Shown one piece after another: positions 22,605-34,900 of a stretch of DNA of 64,000 bases (positions are counted from its first letter, which is position 1; each line of letters opens with the position of its first letter). The stretch is from Heliopora coerulea. Taxonomy: Eukaryota > Cnidaria > Anthozoa > Scleralcyonacea > Helioporidae. The stretch lies in NCBI GenBank assembly GCA_030142905.1, contig JASJOG010000183.1, positions 496,001 to 560,000 of the forward strand. The letters are read 5' to 3'. A program made the translations under genes and the position numbers. Below the pieces are notes generated by a model. That model ran no database searches. It saw only the letters and a list, made by a program, of their open reading frames with translations, and was not told the origin of the DNA.

Positions 22605-23480
22605 ACACACTGTGCCACCAACACCACAGTAACAGTGGTGACAGACACATGTACTACTCCTTTACCACCAATATCCCAGTCTAAGAGGTGAGGGACACGT
22701 GCACTACCACTGTGCTACAAACGCTCCAGTGAAAGAGGTGAGAGTCACGTACACCACGACTGTGGCATCAACACCACAGTTAGAGGTGAGGGGCACATGC
22801 ACTACCACTGCACCACAAACAACCCACTTGCAGAGGTGCGAGACACATGCACCACCACTGTACAGCCAACTCCCCAATTACAGAGGTGAGAGGCACATAC
22901 ACAACCCCTATACAACCAACACCCCAGTTGCACAGGTGAGAGACACATGCACTACCACAGTCCCACCAACACCCTAGCTGCAGAGGTGAGACACATACAC
23001 TACTACTGTACCACCAACACCCCAATTACAGAGGTTAGAGGTACATGTACGACCACAGCGCCACCAACACCACAGTTGCAGGGGTGAGAAGCACATGCAC
23101 TACCACTGTACCACCAACGCCCCAGTTGCAGACGTGAGAGACACATGCAATTCCACAGTGCCACCAACACCCTAGCTGCAGAGGTGAGAGACACATGCAC
23201 TACCACAGTGCCACCAAAACCCCAGTTACAGAAGTGAGAAACACATGCACTATCACTGGACCACCAACACCCCAGTTGCAGTAGTGAGACACATGTACTA
23301 CCACTGCACCACCAACAAGCCAGTTACAGAGGTGAGAGACATATGCACTACCACTGTGCCACCAAGACCCCAGTTACAGAAGTGAGAGACACATGCATTA
23401 GTATTGTACCACCAACGCCCCAGTTACAGAAGTGAGAGACACATACACTACCACTGTGCCACTATTACTCCAGTCACAGA
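22605..23480 (-). repeat. 50-bp satellite array, about 17 units, SINE-derived
   Basis: CCACCAA recurs every 50 bp (for example 23161, 23211, 23261). On the minus strand each unit carries TGGCACAGTGGTAG, a fit to the Pol III A box, and the unit matches the tRNA-like head of the family D SINE seen at 44.6 kb. The B box is absent. The period is not a multiple of three, so the frames in it are accidental. Confidence 0.9.
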
Positions 23481-23912
23481 GGTGGGTATATAGTTCTTTT
23501 TAGTAAAATTTTTCAGTTTTCTTTTTAGAGATGTAACTAATAACTGGGAACAGTTACAGACGAGGATAAAAGGTACAACATTGAATTGATCGGCATTCAC
23601 TGAAAGCTTACCTCTTTAAAATGGTCGGCCACATTTCCTTTAGAAAGTTCCATGCAAAGTGACGCCCTATTAGATTATAAGTAACCACATAGGAGACCAC
23701 GGTGGCTGTGTCTTGGGTTTAGATCTTGCTTACGTTGATAGCGTATTGCAAGTACCTGGGAACGAGTAACAAAATTTCATTAATCCTACGTAATGTTGTT
23801 AGTACATCGTGTGATATGTACTTTTGGTTGTTAAGTTTATAGCGCTGGAACTTCGATTAAGGACTGGTTATAAAACTTTTGAAATATTAACTGTTTAGAA
23901 TTTACTGTAGAC
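23481..23912. other. No gene recognised
   Basis: Two exon-like bits (plus strand after TTTTTAG at about 23529; minus strand ending before GTAAGC at about 23610) were seen, but neither connects to a neighbour. Confidence 0.3.
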
Positions 23913-24029
23913 CTGCTAATAAGCCACGGTTCAGGAGTTCCTGCTAAGCCGTACATAATCTTAGTACTTTCGGAAGCCACATTGGGTTTTTGAAGTCTTT
24001 TGAAAGCTATATCCCATTCTTTTTCACCA
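23913..24029 (-). pseudogene. M1 aminopeptidase C-terminal exon, isolated
   Basis: The minus-strand frame GEKEWDIAFKRLQ..NVASESTKIMYGLAGTPEPWLISR matches the helical C-terminal (ERAP1_C-like) domain of M1 zinc aminopeptidases, where EWDFAW..ASEK..L..LACTKEPWLLNR is conserved. A donor-like GT follows SR, and an AG precedes GGEKEW after CTCAAAG. No companion exon is recognised nearby and a hAT element starts 114 bp upstream. It is either one exon of a gene spread beyond this window or a stray copy. Peptide resemblance is clear; activity cannot be inferred, since the catalytic HExxH domain is not here. Confidence 0.55.
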
Positions 24030-24142
24030 CTTTGAGACATTTCAAAGAAATAAATAGCTGATGTGAGATCTGCTGGGACAGGTCTGATGATGCAAAACAA
24101 AATAAAAGCAAATTCTTAGTGAATGCAATACATCGTACTCAT

Positions 24143-24879
24143 TAGGGGTGCACCGGATAGTGTTTTTTTATAGCCGGCCGGATACCGGATTTACCGAATA
24201 ATTGAAAAAAATCCGGCCGGATACCGGTATTTTGGATGAAAAGCTCGCACTTGCTACAAATCAATCAATTATTACCCAAATTAGGTTTGGATTGAGAGGA
24301 GAAAAATTAAAACTTTACACTGAATTTCAAATGTGATTTGTCTTTTTTTGCAAGTAATTACTTTAAAACATTACTTGTTCACTGGCGTTTATAATTATTA
24401 CAAGCATTAATTAGACAATTTACGAGTTGCAACTTGCAAATGGCGGAAAAATGCAACAGAACTGAAGATGAACATGAAGATGAAACTCCTTTTCATTCAT
24501 CACAACGCAAGAAAATTCTGACAATGCCACTATATAACAAACTAGAGTGGGACTACAAACAACTTTGTGTAAAATGGTTGTTATGCGCATCAAAATGTGT
24601 CACTTATTGAGATTGTTATCAAGTAACAGACGATTATCTTCTGTTTATTTGTTAAAAAATGTTAGATCAGAACACGAGTTTACATTGTTTCTTCCATTAA
24701 CGTCTATTGTTAGTATGGTGCAAGTAACACAAATTGACAATTGTCTTCAGAAAAGCAAATTATTCGGTATCCGGTATCCGGCCGGATATAAGAAAATAAC
24801 CGGCCGGATACCGGATAGTCCCATTACCCTACTATCCGGCCGGATTATCCGGCCGGATACAATATCCGGTGCACCCCTA
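24143..24879. mobile_element. CCGG-rich hAT-type element
   Basis: Terminal inverted repeats TAGGGGTGCACCGG and CCGGTGCACCCCTA are perfect, and gtactcat flanks both sides exactly (24135-24142, 24880-24887), the 8-bp duplication of hAT transposons. Both subterminal regions are packed with CCGGCCGGATA copies, likely transposase sites. The 737-bp interior has at most a short N-terminal-like frame from about 24440 and no transposase core, so it is non-autonomous. Confidence 0.9.
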
Positions 24880-24894
24880 GTACTCATTCACTAA

Positions 24895-25150
24895 AGTGTC
24901 TTTATTTATATTGGACAATCCTATCAGCTACCTCAACTGTTCTCCTTAGTTAGAGGTCCAGTAAGGGCCACCCCTCATGGGTCCAGTGTTACTACAGGAG
25001 GAAACTGGAGTACCCGGCACAAACTGGACAACACTCTTCTTACATGTGACCAAGGTAACTTTAATCAGATAACTGCATGGAGCCAGAATCGAATCCAAGT
25101 CACCGTGGTGAGAGACACGTGCACTACCACCGTACCACCAGCATCCCCTA
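24895..25150 (-). repeat. tRNA-derived SINE, family D
   Basis: Minus-strand copy sharing with 44.4 and 50.5 kb the blocks GGACCCATGAGGGGTGGCCC, CTTGGTCACATGTAAGAAG and a tRNA-like head with A box (TGGTACGGTGGTAG) and degenerate B box. It lacks the segment CTCCGGG..CAAGCATCGCAGG present in the 44 kb copy. Confidence 0.8.
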
Positions 25151-25199
25151 AGCCGTCGGTGACTGCAGTAGAGAAAGCGTCCGCTCTTTGACATATCAG

Positions 25200-25745
25200 T
25201 CAATGGTAGGATTCCCATGTTTTTCTGGATAACAAAGACGTTAACCTTTGAATAATGGAAGTGTTAAGAAGTGAGAGTTTCTTTTTGGTATCGACAGTAA
25301 ATGACAAGACTTTCATGCCATCTTGGATAATTACCAGTATTTATAATTGTAAAATAACGCAGAAGGAATTGCTCTTCATGTTACAACATATGTAATGGTA
25401 AGACTGTCATGTTAGCTTCCTACGATTCTCGACGGAGATGACGTCACTTAACATTTAGGCCACCTCTCTAATGAATATCGTTCGTCACGCAGAAGTAGTA
25501 GGGTTAATGTACTGGACATGTTAATTTAGAGGGACGACGTTTGCAAAAACACGTTTCACTAACGATTTTGTATCGTATTTTATCCATGCATCAAAATAAT
25601 CCTTGGTCTTTTTCATACAGGTTTCGTTCTTGACGGAGCACGCGACTGAATTAATACAATATATTTTAATCCTGGAATTACTTAGGTTTGCAAAAATAGA
25701 TACACAACGCACACATATATACACACGTATATAAAAGATATAGGT
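25200..25745. other. No gene recognised
   Basis: Anonymous. Confidence 0.35.
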
Positions 25746-26235
25746 GTGAAGTTCGCACCCTTTGAACTTATCTGCCTAACCATCAACTCACCCATCTACC
25801 TATTTACACACCCACCAATCCACCTACCTATTTACAAAGTTTACTCATCTACCTACGCATCTACCCACCCACCTACCTATCTACCTACTTACCCACCTAT
25901 CTACCTATCCACCCACCCATCTATTCACCAACCAACCTACCTACCTACTTATCTGCAAAACTACCCAACCACTAACTTACCAACCCATCCATCCATTGAC
26001 ATAGGCACCCATCCACCTAAATACCTGCCAACAAACATACATACATACATACATACATACATACATACATACACACATACATACACACATACATACACAC
26101 ACACACACATACATACACACACACATACACACATACATACATACATACATGCATGCATACATACATACTGTACATACATATGTATGTAGTTACATTCATA
26201 CATTCCTATAAACGTACACATACCTGTACATATGA
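25746..26235. repeat. Compound CCTAC / CATA / CA microsatellite
   Basis: Nearly 500 bp of degenerate CACCTAC-type repeat grading into perfect (ACAT)n with ACAC interruptions. It creates long Cys/Tyr-rich or Thr/His-rich frames on both strands that are artefacts. Confidence 0.95.
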
Positions 26236-26239
26236 TTAA

Positions 26240-27030
26240 TTGTATGTACATACATAAATACATCCAGCTGTGGCTTTTTTCTTCTAGGATTTTCTTAATT
26301 TTATCTATATCCGTGGCCAACAAGTTTGACAACTTCTCTACTGCGAATAGCTCGAAGTTTGCAACAGTTTCAGAACTGTTACCTTTCCAAATGAGTTCCG
26401 TTGTTTTCGAAGCCAAGTCTGTCCAAGTTGGGCCTCATTTTCTTAAACCACTATTCCTTGAAATTAAAGAAAATAAAAGTTCAGTTTTTAAGAGCCTTTG
26501 TCAGCCTGAAGGTTCAAGACACACGTTGCAATTAACCAAGTATCTGTAAAATACTTTATACACCCTAAAATTGAAACTACAATAAGATTAAATTGAATTT
26601 ACTAATATTAAATTTCAGTTAAATTTTTCAATAGTGTAAAAGAGGATGAACTCACCATCAGTCCCATGTAAATTATTGGGGTTCTTGGAAGAATTTAGGT
26701 TCAACCTTCGATACCGTCATATGCAGCACTCCAAGGAACGAAGTCTTCCTCTTTGACAATTTAAAGACTTAGTCAGGTCTAACGCGTACTTGAACTCCAG
26801 AAGTTGGATGCTAGAAAGAAGAAAATAAAACGAGACGGAACTACGAAAGATCAAGTACAGAAACTGTTTCATTACACAACATGACAATATCAATAAACAA
26901 TATAAAGTGACAAAGATAACACAGCACTGTATACAGTAATAGATGCTATTTCAGAGTCATCCTCACAGATATACATGAAGAGAAACTTTTTGTGGTAACC
27001 TGACACTGCCGATATCAACTGAAAAGAGTT
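26240..27030. other. No gene recognised
   Basis: Anonymous; a 105-codon plus frame (26232-26549) partly overlaps the microsatellite and has no domain. Confidence 0.35.
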
Positions 27031-27101
27031 GACTCGAGCAGGATTTGAATTCACAACCTCGTGATACCGGTCCGCCGCTCTACCTGTTGAGCTAACGAGT
27101 C
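27031..27101 (-). repeat. tRNA-like sequence, family C
   Basis: On the minus strand GACTCG at the start pairs with CGAGTC at the end, and TTAGCTCAACAGGTAGAGC forms a good D arm. The B box is weak (GAATTCAAATCC) and the anticodon stem pairs poorly, so a pseudo-tRNA or SINE head is more likely than a functional gene. Confidence 0.55.
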
Positions 27102-27109
27102 CACAGGGA

Positions 27110-28251
27110 TTGGAGGCGAGTTTTTATCCAATTTAAGTGCACAAGATATTCTCGCGACAACTTAACGGTATCCAAAAGAGGATGTGCAGTGTTTCAATTC
27201 TATTTCAGAATCATACTTGATTGATATAGAATGAAAGGACACGTCCACTCCATATTTTATACAGAGATATAACAACAAATTGAATTCTGGGTCCATTTTC
27301 ACTGGTGACTATCCCAGTATCCATGATCTATTAAAGGACACTCCCAGATACAAAGATGATGTGATAAACTTTAAATAGATTGTGGCCACACCTTTCAAAG
27401 GTGCTCTCCATGCAAAAGCATAAATCGATTATGCTCCTCTGTTTTTCACAGATCAAAGATCAATATGTAAGATGAATGTTCTCCACCTCTCATATGTAGC
27501 TGTCAAGGAACCTTTTCAAATATCTTTTTTCCATTGAATTGTTCATTATACATGTATAAAACAAAATAGGTTTCACTTTAGTTTGATCTGTGCAGTTACA
27601 GGTGTTAACACATCAGATGACTTCATCTGGTGGGAAAGTTATTATTAGAGGCCCACTATGACCAGAAAGATTTTTATTCTAAGAAGTATATCATGAAGCC
27701 AAAAGTAATATGAAAAATGGAGTGTGGTTTAAGCTGTTTGGGATGCAATAGTACTCTGCCAAAAAACAAGAACATGAGATACATTCTGACATTTTGTGTG
27801 AAAGTTCACCGTAAGAGTGAAAAGGACCTTTCAAACATTTAACATTATGTTGCCATTTGTTTATCAAAATGCAATCAACAAAAGAAAAAATGTAAGTCTG
27901 TCCATTAAGGACTACAAATTGTGGTGAAAGATATTTACAGTGGCCAGTATTTAGTGGCATTTTAGTAACCAACAGAGCAACTTAAAGATAAATATAACTA
28001 TATGTCAAGACAAATATTAGTGCCCAGCATGAAACACAAAACAAAGCCATTGAATAAGATAATGGATTTTTATTTGCTTTGTTTCATGTTTTATACTGGC
28101 CACTAATACTGTACCATTGTTTAACCACTAGCATCCCAGTCTGACAGACACTCAAATCAACCGTCTTTCTTAAAGTTCTTCTTTTTGCAGTCAGCCAACT
28201 GAAGACAAGAATTAAAATTGTAGTGAATACAATTCTCGTGATAAAGTAAAC
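27110..28251. other. No gene recognised
   Basis: Downstream of the ankyrin gene's last exon; no further exon seen. Confidence 0.35.
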
Positions 28252-31200
28252 TTAAATTGTGTAGTCTGCCAGGAAATACGGGGCAAGTATTTCACACGTT
28301 TCACATAATTTTTGAAAGCCCTGAAAGGATGAGGAAAATGTGACTAATGAGCTATATGTATATTTTACTATATATATTATATATTTTATATATAATATCT
28401 GTGGGTCAGATATACATACAATATGTGGGTGTATATACAATGTATATACAATATGTGGGTCAGACTACTGACAAGTTTTGTTATAGGTAGTACAATTATA
28501 AAGCTTGTTACCATAGGGGGAACTGAGGTGCCACAGAAGCATTTGCATGAGCACTTTATGAGAGAAAAACATCAGAGTTTAGAAAAAGATGTTGAAATAA
28601 CATTGATAGAAAAGACCAACCCATCTGACCCAACTAAACACGAGGATTTTTAGATTTGTGCATCAGGAACTATGGCTCCTATGGAATTTAATGTGGCATT
28701 ATTTTAATGTTAATTATTCTACTTATGGGACTTTGGAATTTATTAAGGTAATTATCTGCTATGGTAGATATAAGAGGAAGGTGTAATATGTAGAAGTTTT
28801 ATGGTGAACAAATATATGAGTTGAAACATTGAATTTGTGGTCTTCTTGATTAATTTATATAAAGTTTCTTTAAAAAAATCTTTATTAAAAAAAAAAAGAA
28901 AATACATTTTACATTTTGGAGCACAGCCCCTTTGTTCTGACAAAGGGGCTGTGCTCCAAAATGTAAAATGTATGTCTTTTGGTATTGACTCTTGATATAT
29001 ATATATGATCACCAAAGCTACCAAATAAGATATTTATTATTTGACTATTTCATAGAACTGTTTCTACCTGGTAATGGAAGATTTATTTTATTCAATAATG
29101 TGTAATTTATGTATGTTCAAATTTAACCAATCATTATTTCCCAGGAGCAACAACACAACATGCAAGAAGCCAGCAAATTGCTTTAATTTGATTGGATAAA
29201 ATACAATGCAGCAGATTATACTATTTCTAAACCAATAAAGCTTTTAAATGACAGTGCAACAAGAGAAATTTAGTCTGAAATCTGTTTTGGCATTTTTTCT
29301 GTTTCCTAACCAATAGGCAAAATTCATATGAATAAAATAAAATAAATAAATAAATAAGTAAACAAATAATTAAAAAGATGAATAAATGAGTGAATGAATT
29401 AAATAAAAATAAGTCACATCATAAGTGAGCTCACTTGATATTGACTAAGGTACATGCCATGACTTAAGCAGTTAACAGTTGTTTTGAAGTGCAGCATCAT
29501 GCATTGGTGTTTGAAGTTTACTGTCCCTCACTCTTATGTCAGTACTCTGTTGGAAAATAAAAAAAACAAAAAATAAATTAGGCTATTTAATTATTTTTTA
29601 CCTTCTGTTCTATCAAATATTTAACAAGTTCTCTATGACTATGTTCTACTGCTATGTGCAAGGCTGTCCTTTATGTAAAAAGATAAAATCAGTTAGTAAC
29701 TACCACAAGTAGTTTAAACTGAGCTGCTTAAATGGTTTGGTAAGGGAACATTGAAAAAACATTTTAAAAATACAACATGACCAAGTGAATGTTACCCTCA
29801 GGGAGCTATGCACAGTTGGACTGTTGGATTAAAATTAAATTTTATTTACACAATGCACCCCAAAAAGATAGCATATCCTCTTTCCCACAGATTGATCAGT
29901 AAAATGGATAGCCAGCAACAAAAATATTAACATTATGTATTTGTAAAATGTCAGAAAGATCATTCTATTGCTTAGTAAAACAGTAAGAGATTGATCAGTA
30001 AAAGAGATTACAGGTGGAGACACAATCTCCACTTAAAATGGTCACAACATGACATTCAGCCATAGGCATTGTGTTCAGGTACATATTAAAGAGACCCTCT
30101 TCTATGAGGCCAAGAAGAAGTGAGACAAGGGAAGACATGAGTAAAGAGGATAAAAGGTGCTTATAAGACTGCAAAGAAACTCACATGCAAAATCATCACA
30201 GCTACATTTACATCTTGTGTTAAACAATTGTTGGCAAATCATGTAAAGGTTCAACTCGAACAAAATCAATTTACAAACTTCACCCTATTCCCATGTCATC
30301 AAACCAAAAAACCACCGGTCACCAAAGATTAAATCATTTGTGCAGAATTAGTTTTGTATCTCATTAGCACATCATAAACAATGACTTTATCATATGCTGC
30401 AATTATGTCTTACCTTTTATCTCATTGCAACAAATTGATGCCAAGAAACTCAAGATATTGCACAGTAAGTCTGAAAAGAAAAATGTATTACAAGTTCTTT
30501 ACTTATTACTATCAAAATGATACACTAACAGATTCCATACTATACTAAATGTGATTGTCTTAAACTATAGTAGCCAGAACAAAATACAAAATGCCTTCTC
30601 AGGCATCATGAAAGCTTTTCATAAATTTTTGTCCATTTGGCTGGTTTGAATAAAATCACCTGGTGTTAGCTGAAAAATAGAAAATGTTACCTTACATTAG
30701 TTTATTATTTAGATGACAGAATCATGATATTATGAGGACATAAGCACTTCTGATGGCAGAAAAAACAATTTTCATCTTTTGTTAACTTAAATCTTAAGTT
30801 AAAAGATGGCCTTCTTTTTTAGAATTTGCTTTCTCTTATATTTTTTAAAGTTGTCGGCTGGTCAAGGTTTTAGGACTAAGACTGAACCCAATATTTATTT
30901 TCATTAACTGATCATGACTACCATTGCAAGACAAGTTGCATGAAAAATTTTACACTGTAAAACACCTCAAAATTTTGTTGTAGTATTGCTACAAGCATTG
31001 TAAAAAGTAGAACTTGGTTCAACTTTGTGCAACAATTGCACAATGTTGTGACATTTAGTGATTGCTGACTGTGTTTCATGATGCAATTTCTGCTGCAACT
31101 GGTCTCACAACAAAATTTTAAGACAAGTTGTGAGAAAAATTTTGTAAGACACTTGCATAGTGCAAGTACGTAATGCCTGACCATGATTTTTGCTTTATGA

Positions 31201-31700
31201 CATGTCAGTCATCCACAACAGTCTCTCGTTCTACCTCAGGGCTACTCTAATACAGATGTGGACAATATTTCATTTTTGTATTGAATGATATAAGCTTTTG
31301 GAAAGAAAAAAAATTAACACTAATCTTACCAGCAGGAAGTAAGTAAAAGTAAATGGGCAAATGACACAAGAAAGACTGTGAGATCTTACAGGCAACCATT
31401 CCTTGCTACATGGTGCACACACATCCTTCCACTGTTATCAACGTCATAAAGATTTGCTCCAAACGAAAGGAGCTGGAAAACTCCACCCCAGTTACCAAAT
31501 TGACAAGCACAATGTAGAGCAGTTTCGGCATAATTATTTCGAACGGTTGCATCTGTCCCGTTTAAAAGCAACGTCCGCATTTTATCTAGGCTACCCAGGG
31601 AAGCGCGATGAAGGTCTGAGAGTTCGTGCCGTGCAGAGCTTTGATTAACATCATTCCGACCCGGTTTTGGCTCTTCAGTAATCAGTTCTCAGGACATTGT
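28252..31700 (-). pseudogene. Ankyrin-repeat protein gene with in-frame stop
   Basis: Minus-strand exons joined by consensus sites and matching phases: about 31690-31390 (LSDLHRASLGSLDKMRTLL, AETALHCACQFGNWGGV, SGRMCVHHVARNGCL), 30470-30414 (LTVQYLEFLGINLLQ), 29668-29602 (TALHIAVEHSHRELVKYLIE), 29546 onward (LQTPMHDAALQNNC), and perhaps a last exon 28320-28252 ending FLADYTI and a stop. These read as four to five ankyrin repeats, which bind protein partners. Exon 2 has an in-frame TGA at 30424-30422 where the repeat should run into DKR, and the fourth exon meets TAA at 29472 before a donor can be placed. The 5' frame has no ATG upstream of MRTLL unless there is a frameshift near 31690. Ankyrin identity is firm; the specific family and functional state are not. 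Confidence 0.7.
28902..28973. repeat. 33-bp perfect hairpin
   Basis: Arms 28902-28934 and 28941-28973 are exact reverse complements around TTCTGA, with GGAGCACAGCCCCTTTG in the stem. It lies in the last intron of the ankyrin gene. The size fits a small-RNA precursor or a very short snap-back duplication. Confidence 0.9.
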
Positions 31701-31917
31701 TTTGTGATACAGCCACAATTCATGTCCACTGAGCACCGACCTAGAACGAGAGCCCGCAGTACAGCGCGGTTGTTTGCATCAAATATATGCGCGTAAATCT
31801 GAGTCGTTAAAAAATGGCGGTTAGTTCGAAACTGTAAAATAGGTACTCAACAATTCTACTCTTTTAGAAACGTGATATAAACCATTTTTCGCCCCGTCTT
31901 TTGGTTTTGTGGCAGCA
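31700..31917. promoter_or_regulatory. Presumed bidirectional promoter
   Basis: About 220 bp separates the first minus-strand ankyrin exon from the plus-strand start codon of the KNL1-like gene. The stretch is locally richer in CG dinucleotides than its surroundings (AGCGCGG, TGCGCG). No TATA box is convincing. The divergent arrangement is what supports the call. Confidence 0.4.
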
Positions 31918-34900
31918 ATGAATATCAACGATGAAAATAGGTATGTTTCTGCGTAATACATGTAACAGCAGTGTTTGTTTTAGTGCTTAAGAATGGCAAC
32001 TAAAAACATGTTGCTTCAACGTGCTGACATTCATTTTGATATTGTGCACTACAACTGACTGCTGCTTTCACAGCTATTTCACACAAGGTAATTTACTGTA
32101 TCTGATTGTGCTCGTCAGTCCCCTTGTAAGGGAGGCCAGTCATCGGCAGCTAATCGTTACAGAGTACACGTACTGTAAATGTCGCCTATGGAAGAATATT
32201 TTTGAAAGAAGGCTTCACTTCTTTTGCTAAATCAATAGGTGAAGAATTTACCAGCTAAATGTATGTGTACTCGTTTGATATAAGTGCGTTTAAGTTAAGT
32301 GGATACCATCTTTAAATGGTCATCAATAAACGGACGTTTTGGAATGGATACCGGTACCAGGCATTTTGAAGTTTTACCATTGACTATTAAGATAATAAAC
32401 GATTTTGGAGTAATCCGAGGAAGTGTGTAAGTTGTAACTGTAACTTTGTTTTTATTTAAGTGATAGTATTAGTATTACGTTATATCTAGACATTTAAATT
32501 AATTTTATTGATTAAATTTTAATTTTAACCATTTTTCATTAGTTTACATATACCACAATTTTACATCTGAAAATATTTTTGCTATTACAGTATATACATT
32601 CTATCTTGATGATAAGTTACTTAATATTTAAGCAAGCTGGCCCAGAATACCAGGATGCATTTCATTTACATACATTGACATGGTGAGTTTTCCCAGAGTG
32701 ACATATCCCAGGATCCCTAAATTGCACACAGGTCAAAGTAAGAAGTTTAAAAGGGTGGTGATGCTGACACAGTAAATGAAGTACTTCAGTTTTTACCACC
32801 ACGAAGCAAACTACACTTATTGAATTTCGGATTAGATGGTTTATAAACATTTTTCTTTAAAAATACTGTCTGAAGTGGTGATGCTATTGTGAAAATTTGG
32901 AAATGTTCTTTGCTACATCCCATGTGGAGGTAGGATGGTACATATTTAGGGGTGACAAGAAATTGTTTTGAAAGAGAAATCTTCTTGTAAGTCCACATTT
33001 TCATTGAGGTCCATGCTGATAAAAGGTAACATAGCAAAGAACAGTTGGTGCTATTCCTAATTGTCCTGTCAAACATGTGATATACACTGCATTTAATGTT
33101 GTGATTAACAAATAGGAAATTGTGTGAGTGTCTCTGTGCTATGATATGATCATGAATGATGTTACTGTATTTCAACTGGAAAAATGCTTGGTAGAAACAT
33201 GAGGCATAGCTCAGTATTTCCAGATGTTTTTCCATTTGAAATGGCTTTATGAATGTTTCTATCAAAAGATATTTTCTATCTATTTTATAAAATAACCATG
33301 GTTTTTTGAGTTGTTGTGACATTATCCATGTCCAATACAAGATGAAAATAATATCAGCATGCATTTGTATCTTGAGAGGAAATCGGGCTCATCCAATCAG
33401 AGCATGTGTTGGATGTGTGTTATTTTATAATTACTTCTAATCATGTCACTATTGATATGTCTACCCTTAGTTTACAGTAAATAAACCTTTCTGTGCTTAA
33501 TGATAAAACAATCACAGTAACTGTATGTTGTTACTGTGTAAATGTGACAACAGTGTTCTAGGTAGGCCAGAATGAAAGGGCACTCCACACTTTAATTTTC
33601 AAGAGCAACCCTTTCTTTTTCTCTGAGTGCCCTGTGATTTTCTATCTCACCCTCTCATTTTTCTGGTCATTATCCTATGGTCAGCAGCATAGTAAATGCA
33701 CTGTTTCATAGTTACACATTGCAAAGAGTCAATCAAATCTCTTGTTTAGGTTGCAGAAACATGTATGTTTATCAGAGGTACTCCAATGAAAACATTGATC
33801 GTAAGCTACTATTTCAAGTTCAGTACTTCTGAGGATTTTTTTGACAGTGACGATGCCTTTGAAAATGAAATTCTTCAAATTTGCTAAATGGCATGGCTTT
33901 GTTGAAGCTCCTCTGGCAGAGAAATTATCACAACAATCTGCATTGCCTCACAGTGCAAACTCTATATGCAAATTTCCTACCCCGTCATTTTTTCAACCTT
34001 GCTAGAACACTGCACAAGAAAAATTTGTGACTAGCAAAATATCATTTTTCTCCATTACTTTTTATTTCAATATAGGTATGTGATAAATCATCCAAAAGAC
34101 CAGCTTGAAGGGAATCCTGATGGAAGGTAGAAGAAAAAGAAAAAATGTCTTCGGTGAGAAAAATTTCATGTATTTGTCACTGATATGTCCAGTGCTGGAT
34201 TTAGACCTTGGGGTTCCCAGGGCACTTCTTGTTTGGTGGGCTGTCTCCCATACATGGAAATACACAACAAATCACCAAATGTACACATCAAAGTCTGTTT
34301 ATTGCAGGTAACTGGAACTGTCAAGTTGTATATACGTAGAGATATTAAATGTGTTATACATGCCAGCAAAACTTGAAGTAAATTTTGAATTAAGTTAAAC
34401 TGTTGAATCAAATCATTTCCAGGCTCTTCTATGAAACACACAGAATGGACTCAAAAGTCCCTTCTCCTTACAGGTTCTTCAGCACCCCCACTGGATACTG
34501 ACCAATAAAGTCACTCTTCTACTTGAGACATTAAAGTCCCATCAGTAAACAAAGGGTTAATAAAAGAAACTAATTTTTTAATCATTATATTTTTGCATAG
34601 AGGGGGGCCCCTCTGGCTGGGGGGCCTAGGGCAATTGCCCCTTTTGTCCCTGAATCAATCTGGCACTGATCATGTCAATGACAATAGTACAGTACAGTAC
34701 ATTCATTGTAAAGGGATGGAAGTTTCTCAAGTCAAAGGTAGCAGTGTGAAAATAACTAAAAATAAATCAATATATAAAATATATAGTGTTGTCATTTCCT
34801 TTGTACCCTGAGAGTTTAGCATGTTGTTAGGTTTGAATGTTGCACAGTAAAAATCAATTTTTATGGTGCATACACAGTATGGATTGGTATATTATTTACA

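Noticed and set aside
22605..23480. CRISPR-like regular array
   Set aside because: There are no unique spacers: the whole 50-bp unit repeats and matches a SINE head. The genome is eukaryotic.
23517..23660. Further aminopeptidase exons near the M1 exon
   Set aside because: The NNWEQL-like bit is on the opposite strand and the minus-strand bit before GTAAGC lacks family motifs.
25961..26416. 151-codon Cys/Tyr/Val-rich frame that looks like a secreted Cys-rich peptide
   Set aside because: It is the CATA/CA microsatellite read on the minus strand.
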